From Brevipalpus yothersi (taxonomy: Eukaryota > Arthropoda > Arachnida > Trombidiformes > Tenuipalpidae): 64,000 bases of DNA. The stretch lies in NCBI GenBank assembly GCA_003956705.1, contig QZCP01000148.1:34887-98886 (forward strand). The letters are read 5' to 3'. The notes below the pieces were generated by a model. It saw only the letters and a list, made by a program, of their open reading frames with translations. It had not been told where the DNA came from and did no database searches. Numbering within the stretch: the first letter of the stretch is position 1; each line of letters starts with the position of its first letter. The translations under genes were made by a program, and so were the position numbers. Of the stretch, positions 57,597-64,000 are shown one piece after another.

Positions 57597-60500
57597 CAAT
57601 GTTGTAAGAAGCTGCTTGAGAGATTGTAACGAATAAGAAAAGAACAAGTTGAAACAGTTGGAAAGGAAACAGAGAGAGAAGAAAGAGAGGAAGAGAGAGG
57701 AAGATAAAAAAGATGGTTACAGAAGATAGTGTATTTTCCCATGAATTAATCTGACTCGGTGAATGTGTGTGTTTGTGTTCAATCCAGGAGAATGTCATGA
57801 TGATGATAAGGCGTATGGAAAGAGAGAGAAAGAGAGAAAAGAAAATATAAGAGATTTTCTGAAACTCGTTCTGCGTAAAACTGAAGGTAACAACAACAAT
57901 AAATCCCAATACAGCTCACCGATGATGACCCCACAGTCAACAAGCTGGGAAACAAGGGCAAATCCATTTCTCGATCTAAGGTCATAAGGTTATTGACACC
58001 TCAAAGCAAACTTCAACCATCATCATCACAACCAAGCTTTCAAACATTACCATAGCCAAGCAGCCCTAATGTGTATACACACTGGTAAGGCAACAATTAT
58101 TCTTATTCGTATTTCAATCGTGCATGTCAACTACCATGTTCAATGGTAACAACGAATGCTCTTTGATTAATTCTCCGATCTCATCATCACATTGATAGAC
58201 TTGTTAAAGGACCTGGCTAACTGTTCTCACACATATTCCTTTCCGTATTCTCTATTCTATTCTCAGCATTCTCTCTATTCTCTCTGTTCTCTCTTGCTTC
58301 AATTCTGCTGAATGCTCACAGCAGTAGCCAGCCAGCCAGCAATGAGCTACCAGCTTTGAATAGTGAACAGGCATTCAACACAATTGATTATGCTGAATGT
58401 CTATTAGAGTAGAAAAGCGAGAGAGCGAAGAGAATCTCGGTAAGAGGAAGAGAATGAGAGAAGAGAAGAGAGAAGAGAAGAGAGAAAAATTGCTCTGGGT
58501 GAAAAGAGGAGGCCCAAAAGTGGGAGGAAAAATCGGAATCAAGATAAAGAGACGAAGAGAGGAGAGAGAAAAAACGCATGAGAAAGAATCTTTCTCTCTT
58601 ATACTTTATATATGTATATATATATTCTATGGGTGAGTATATAGCCTTTATGTCCATTTCATGGACCTTCCAAAACGTGTTCTTCCACTGTAAATACATG
58701 CACTCCTCTGAACGATGTTCATTAAATAAACTTTGCTCAGCCATGATTCAATCGCTTTCTCTCTCTTCCAATTGCCTTTATTTTCGGGCTTCATCACCCT
58801 ACAGCATCCATCTCCCATCCACTGACCACCGCTCCGAATCGCTCTCTCTCTCTCTCTCTTCCTCTTTTCCTCTCTCTCACTTTCTCTTTCTCTCTTATTG
58901 AAGTGGCCTAATGAACGGTCAGCCATCATCATGTTTACTAGCTGTTTCCAGTAACAACAACATCATCATCACTAACTTCATCCTTTTGATACGCTTTCAT
59001 ATGGTGAACCCACTTTTATTTGATATTCTTCCCTCTCTTCCTTCTACTCACTCCCACAGCCTCCCATTCATCTATGGATGCGGAAGATGCTTCGATTTTT
59101 CCATCACAGTACATGTTTGTGTGTATATGTGTGTGTGTGGAGGCTTTTGATATTATGATAGAGATGACATTAGTGATTCTTTCTCACTTTTCTCTGGGCC
59201 ACGCGCACGTATGTATCGATGAGCGATCAGATGCCATCACTTAGATGATCCTTAACAAGCCTCGGCCAAGAAGAAGAAAGAGAGAGAAAGGAAGAAAAAG
59301 AAGAGGATGAGAGAAAAATATAAGAACTATGAGCCGAGTGATACGAGTTCGCATCTTTTATCATCCATCCATCCTTCTTTCTTTGGATCTCGTATTTCAG
59401 ACTTTTCTTCTCTCTCCATTCGCCTTTTCCATCTGTGTGCCCATCAACTTGAATCGATGGGTTCCTAATCCAGAGAGAAGAATCGTTGCCGGAATAGCGA
59501 GTAATGGTAATAATCTTGTGTGATCCCTTCTCTTTATCATCGCCAATTGAATCACTTGAGAAAGGAGAGAGAAAGAGAGAGAAAGAGAGAGATTGCTAGA
59601 ATGTGAAGAGGAAGAAATTGGAAAAATCCATAGAAAGATAAAACTAGGAAGAGAAAGTAAAAAGACGGACCGTGATTTGGTTTTCAAGCAGTACACTTGT
59701 TTACCAACTAACATCACAAAGGCAACTCCATTGTAAATTGTGAGCCATTTTATCTGCTTGCTTTATTTCGATCAATAATATTTGGTCAAGGAGAGAGAGA
59801 GAGAGAGAAAAGTAAAACGGAAAAAGGAATAGATATGCGCCCAGATTGAAGATGCTCTTCTTGTCTCAAAGCTCTTGCTTCCGTGGACTTCACAAGAGGA
59901 AAGAGAAAAGAGAGAGAGATTTAGATTCACGCTCGTGAGAATAGATCATTTCGCCTTTATCTGTTGCCATTTCTACTATATATATTGGAAGGAATAGTAC
60001 ATCGATTTTTCTTGCTCACACAATCACCAATCATTCATACTAACTCCCAAAGAGAGTGGAGAAAAAGAGATAAATTTTTCACTTCACAATATTCGAAATG
60101 GTCCATGGCACACTCACATACACACATAGTCAGCATCCCTCAAGTCCAATGATAATTATGGGCACCCTGTGCCTGGATTGTTATGGAATGAATAAATCTT
60201 GCCTGTATTCCCCCGGATATTGGAAAGCAGAGTATGTAGAGAGGGAGAAAATTTTGCAATCTGTGTATATAAGGCTGATTCTTACAGCCTGGGCCATTCA
60301 TTGAATCCCATATATACACACACTCACACACACATGCATGGAACATTCATTGCTCTTACACATCGCTGTGGGCGGAAGAGAATGCAAGATACAAAATTTT
60401 GGGAAGTTTTCGGCAGCAATTTTCATGCTCAATGCATCTCATTTTCGTGTTCAAATCACATTCTTAACATTCCGGTTGGGACATGAAAATCGCTGATTAA

Positions 60501-61223
60501 TTAGGCGAAAGTAAAGAAACTGATGATCATCAGTGGATGACATGATTGGCTTCCCTTCTATACGACACAGCATCCTCCCAAAATCTCTGTCTTTCTCTGT
60601 CTTTCTCTCTATCTCTTACACATACACCCTCAAACGTTGTCCCTGTACTATGTTGAACAGCATCCGGATGCTGATGCCTTCTACTGATGATTGCCCTTCG
60701 CCTGATGAGCTCATCCTGGGCGATTATTTTTCATTTGAAATCATGCAACTAGTCAGCCATCAAATAAGAGAGAAGCCAAAAGACATGGTAAAAAAAGCGC
60801 CTAATAATAATAGTCAAAAGAATGAAGCAGAGGCAAAACGGATGGCTATTCAAATTGTGAGCCATGCAAATGTGTGTGGTGACTAGCAGAGGTATACCAC
60901 ATGAAGAGAGAGAATGAAGGAATATATCGTTTATTTCACACGCTGCCATTCTTTTTGGTCCCACTTTTCGTCTTCTTCCTCTCGGCTACAAAGAGAAAGA
61001 TGCAGATTAGATGCAGAATGATTCTCGAGAGTGTTGTATTATGAATATTATTGCGTTGAATTTGATTTGGCTTGGGGTCGCAAGGCACATGCATATATAC
61101 ATACAGTATATAAGAGGGATGAGAGGAAAATGTAGAAAATTCGCAAAGTACAGTAGAAGAGGTATTATATTGGAGAGCTTATTCACACAGGGAAAACTCT
61201 CGCTCAGTTTGACTCGTAAATTT

Positions 61224-61249
61224 TCTCTCTCTCTCTCTCTCTCTCTCTC
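61224..61249. repeat. (TC)13 microsatellite
   Basis: 26-bp perfect tract. Confidence 0.95.
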
Positions 61250-62194
61250 ACTCACTCGATGGTCTTTGCACTTCCATGGTAAAAGGGAATAACTGTTGTG
61301 ATATTCAAGAGATTGGTCTGAAAATCCGACGCCTTATTTCGCCTCCAAGCTATGAATTATCATCTCAACCACACGTTGATCACATTCATACTCATGAAGA
61401 GAGAGAGACATAAACTCACACACATGTAACACGCATTCACTTTGGATGCTGTCTGTCTGTAAGAGTATTTCAATGCCATTTTGAGGATAGAGAGTCTTTC
61501 TTTTTTCATCATTCTCTCTCTCTCTCCTTCCAGCATCCATCTTTCATCTCTCTACTACCATTTCGATCATCTCTCATCTTTCTCTTATCATACATACTCA
61601 CACACAAGACTTTACCAGCAGCCTACAGACAGTGTCGAGATCGCAAAGAGATAGCATCTTTCTCTCTCTCTCGACACCATAAGCTGTTCAGACCGCGAAA
61701 TCGTGATTAGATGATGATCCGCAGATATATACAAGTGAAAAGAGCGAAGGAAAATAGAATCATCTTACAGCGGGCGGCTTGAGAGAGTAGAAGCAGCATC
61801 CACAGGCATCAACGAGGAATATGATGGCTAAGAAGAAGAAAAAGAAGAAGAGTATAAGTAAGTAAAGTCGGCGATTGAATCACTGCAGGATGCACCTCAC
61901 ATTTGCTGCAGCATCTTGCAGCCTCTCTTCTCTCTTCTCTATTTCTATTGCCAATCTTTTCCTCAAGCATGAAGAAGAGAGAAGAGAGAGAAGATGGAGA
62001 AGATGGAGAAAGAGAAAGACATAAACCGATAATAATAATGAGGAACCAGTTTGATTGCTCCCAAAATGAAGCATCCAAACGGTTGAGAATAAGATAATCG
62101 TAGTCCGTGTCTATGTTTATAAACGGGCAAACTAGTTCCATTATCTGAATCGTGTTTGATATCAACTCTTAGATTGCCGCCAGTTTCAGAGAGT

Positions 62195-62229
<35 letters not shown>

Positions 62230-62808
62230 GAAACGATCATGCAATGAAATCATCGGATATCAAAGCAATCTCACGATAAAAAGTCTATGGGCATTCCATT
62301 GGCAGAATCAAAAAATTTTTCCTCTTTATCTTTATCTTCTGAATATTCAATAGTGGTTAGCCTTTTATCGTCATGATTCCTCGATGATTGCCGATATGTG
62401 TACTCTTTTTTACTTCTGATTCACCATACTCTTTATCTCTTTTATTTGATTGCTTTCTTTCACTTTTTATCTGCTTCCGATTTCGCATACACACACTCAC
62501 TCACTCACTAACAGCCGTTTATATATATCGGGAAAAAAAATCTTTCTCAATTGAAACATAATTTTGGAATATGATTTCATATCGCTCTATCCAAATATCA
62601 AGTTAATATTAATTTGATTTTCCATATCAATTCAATCAATTGGGCAACAGGGTAAACATCGAAATGGATGGTGTATGGGAAGCAGAAAAGAGGAGATAGA
62701 TCAAAATTAAACTGTGATCCTATCGGCTGAATTGGATGCAAAGTTTGAAAATATATCATTTGAGTGAGCTTTTAGAGTGCATTCAAGCATCCAAACAGTT
62801 CAGTTCAG

Positions 62809-62811
<3 letters not shown>

Positions 62812-62871
<60 letters not shown>
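62812..62871. repeat. (TC)30 microsatellite
   Basis: 60-bp perfect tract. Confidence 0.97.
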
Positions 62872-62875
<4 letters not shown>

Positions 62876-63235
62876 AGCTTCCAGGATGGCATTTTGTCGA
62901 TGGTGGAAAAAGTGTCACGCAAGCGATGAGAGAGAGAAGTGGAGTGAACACAACTGAGAAAGATCAGATTGGGAAGAGAATTTCCACAGGCATTGAGAGT
63001 TCGACCAGTGGAAAAGAGGGAATACAGCAAGAATACAGAGGAATAGATGGAGAGACAAGCCTAAAGAGATTGGATAGTGGCGTAAGTTGATAGAAAAGTT
63101 AGGAAAAGAGAAAGAAAATATCTCCACTATCTATCTAAAGCCTGAATGTCTTCGCAATCAACTACTCGTGCATACATGAGTTGAATGTTAGACGGCACAA
63201 GAAGGCTATATAACACATAGACACATAGGCATACA

Positions 63236-63264
63236 GTATATATATATATATATACACACACACA
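63236..63264. repeat. Compound (TA)n-(CA)n microsatellite
   Basis: About 18 bp of TA followed by six CA units. Confidence 0.93.
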
Positions 63265-63453
63265 ATCGGTAGGACCCATTGTTGTTGAAGTTACGAGCTG
63301 AGAGAGAGAGAGAAAGAGAGAGAAGAAAAATCAATCCCACTAAATCCGCCTCATCATGAGTGATCTTACCGCGTCTGTGGAAGAGAGAGAGAGAGAGAGA
63401 GAAAGAGATGCCTTCCATCCAGAGAAAGTAAAAAGACTATCGATAGGAAAATG

Positions 63454-63456
<3 letters not shown>

Positions 63457-63519
<63 letters not shown>
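63457..63519. repeat. (AG)n microsatellite
   Basis: 63-bp tract, complementary to the CT tract at 63675-63713. Confidence 0.97.
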
Positions 63520-63523
<4 letters not shown>

Positions 63524-63670
63524 TTAGAGAGATGGAAAAATGCATTGAGCTTTACGCTCTCTTTATCCGCGACATCTTGGAAGCCAGTTTTTATGCCTTA
63601 GAATCAAATTAACTTATCGGATCAACTAGAATAAATCCATTGTTCCACCTTTCCAAATTGATTTCCCTCT

Positions 63671-63674
<4 letters not shown>

Positions 63675-63713
<39 letters not shown>
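63675..63713. repeat. (TC)n microsatellite
   Basis: 39-bp tract. Confidence 0.97.
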
Positions 63714-63716
<3 letters not shown>

Positions 63717-63931
63717 TTCAATTTGAAGGCAGCGATTTTGCTCTCCCTTTTTATCCCTTTACTTTTCTTCATCTCATTTGGTCTTAACCATCTTTCCACT
63801 TGCCGAACCTCATACACATCAAGAGAAAGAGAGGAGAGAAAAGAGAAAGAGAGAGAGCAAACGAGTGAAAGATTTCACAAGTAATCGTTGTACTAGTATT
63901 GGGCAACAGGGATTGTCACTGAAAAGATGAG

Positions 63932-64000
<69 letters not shown>
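63932..64000. repeat. (GA)n microsatellite running off the window
   Basis: At least 69 bp with one AAA interruption; it continues past the window end. Confidence 0.97.

Larger units (their letters stand above)
50470..64000. other. Gene-poor, microsatellite-rich downstream region
   Basis: 13.5 kb in which I can support no gene. It begins with the presumed semaphorin 3' UTR and continues as AT-rich sequence broken by many CT/GA tracts. Two open frames (57763-57987 and 60533-60886) look less repetitive than the rest and are discussed as findings only. Confidence 0.6.

Overview
The window is a stretch of AT-rich metazoan nuclear DNA carrying three spliced genes with GT-AG introns, separated by long non-coding sequence full of (CT)n/(GA)n microsatellites. 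The gene set (a type A LGR of the Lgr1/thyrostimulin-receptor kind and a class 1 transmembrane semaphorin) points to an invertebrate, most likely an arthropod. The Asn/His/Ser-rich low-complexity runs would fit an acarine, but the species cannot be fixed from the sequence. I see no bacterial, plasmid or viral gene, no tRNA or rRNA, no CRISPR array and no autonomous transposon.

1-31.8 kb (+ strand): one gene with 15 coding exons, with introns from 89 bp to about 5.8 kb. It encodes a leucine-rich-repeat GPCR of 1148 residues. The exon boundaries were rebuilt from splice sites, reading-frame continuity and family motifs, and the exon lengths sum to 3447 nt with no frame conflict. Exons 1-8 build the N-cap and LRR domain (one repeat per 66-78 nt exon, nearly all phase 2), exons 8-11 the long hinge, exons 11-13 the seven-helix domain, and exons 13-15 a long Ser-rich tail.

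32.0-38.0 kb (- strand): a two-exon gene, convergent with Lgr1 (stop codons 251 bp apart), encoding a 408-residue NRDP1/RNF41-like RING E3 ligase. It has a glycine-rich loop inside the RING, TRAF-type zinc fingers, a coiled coil and a C-terminal half I do not recognise.

38.0-42.4 kb: non-coding, between divergent genes. 42.4-50.5 kb (+ strand): a five-coding-exon class 1 semaphorin (Sema-1a-like, 717 residues: signal anchor or signal peptide, Sema, PSI, TM, short cytoplasmic tail). An alternative 230-nt intron may swap its C-terminus, using the main stop codon as the 3' splice site. 50.5-64 kb: no gene I can support; mostly AG/CT microsatellites and low-complexity DNA.

The three genes have no evident shared pathway: one is a neuroendocrine glycoprotein-hormone receptor, one a ubiquitin ligase, one an axon-guidance ligand/receptor. 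The points most worth a second look are the possible stop-codon-as-splice-acceptor switch in the semaphorin, the RING protein with an unrecognised C-terminus, the furin-like site in the LGR hinge, complementary GA/CT tracts flanking Lgr1 exon 12, and two fold-back repeats (1-186 and about 13.53-13.77 kb).
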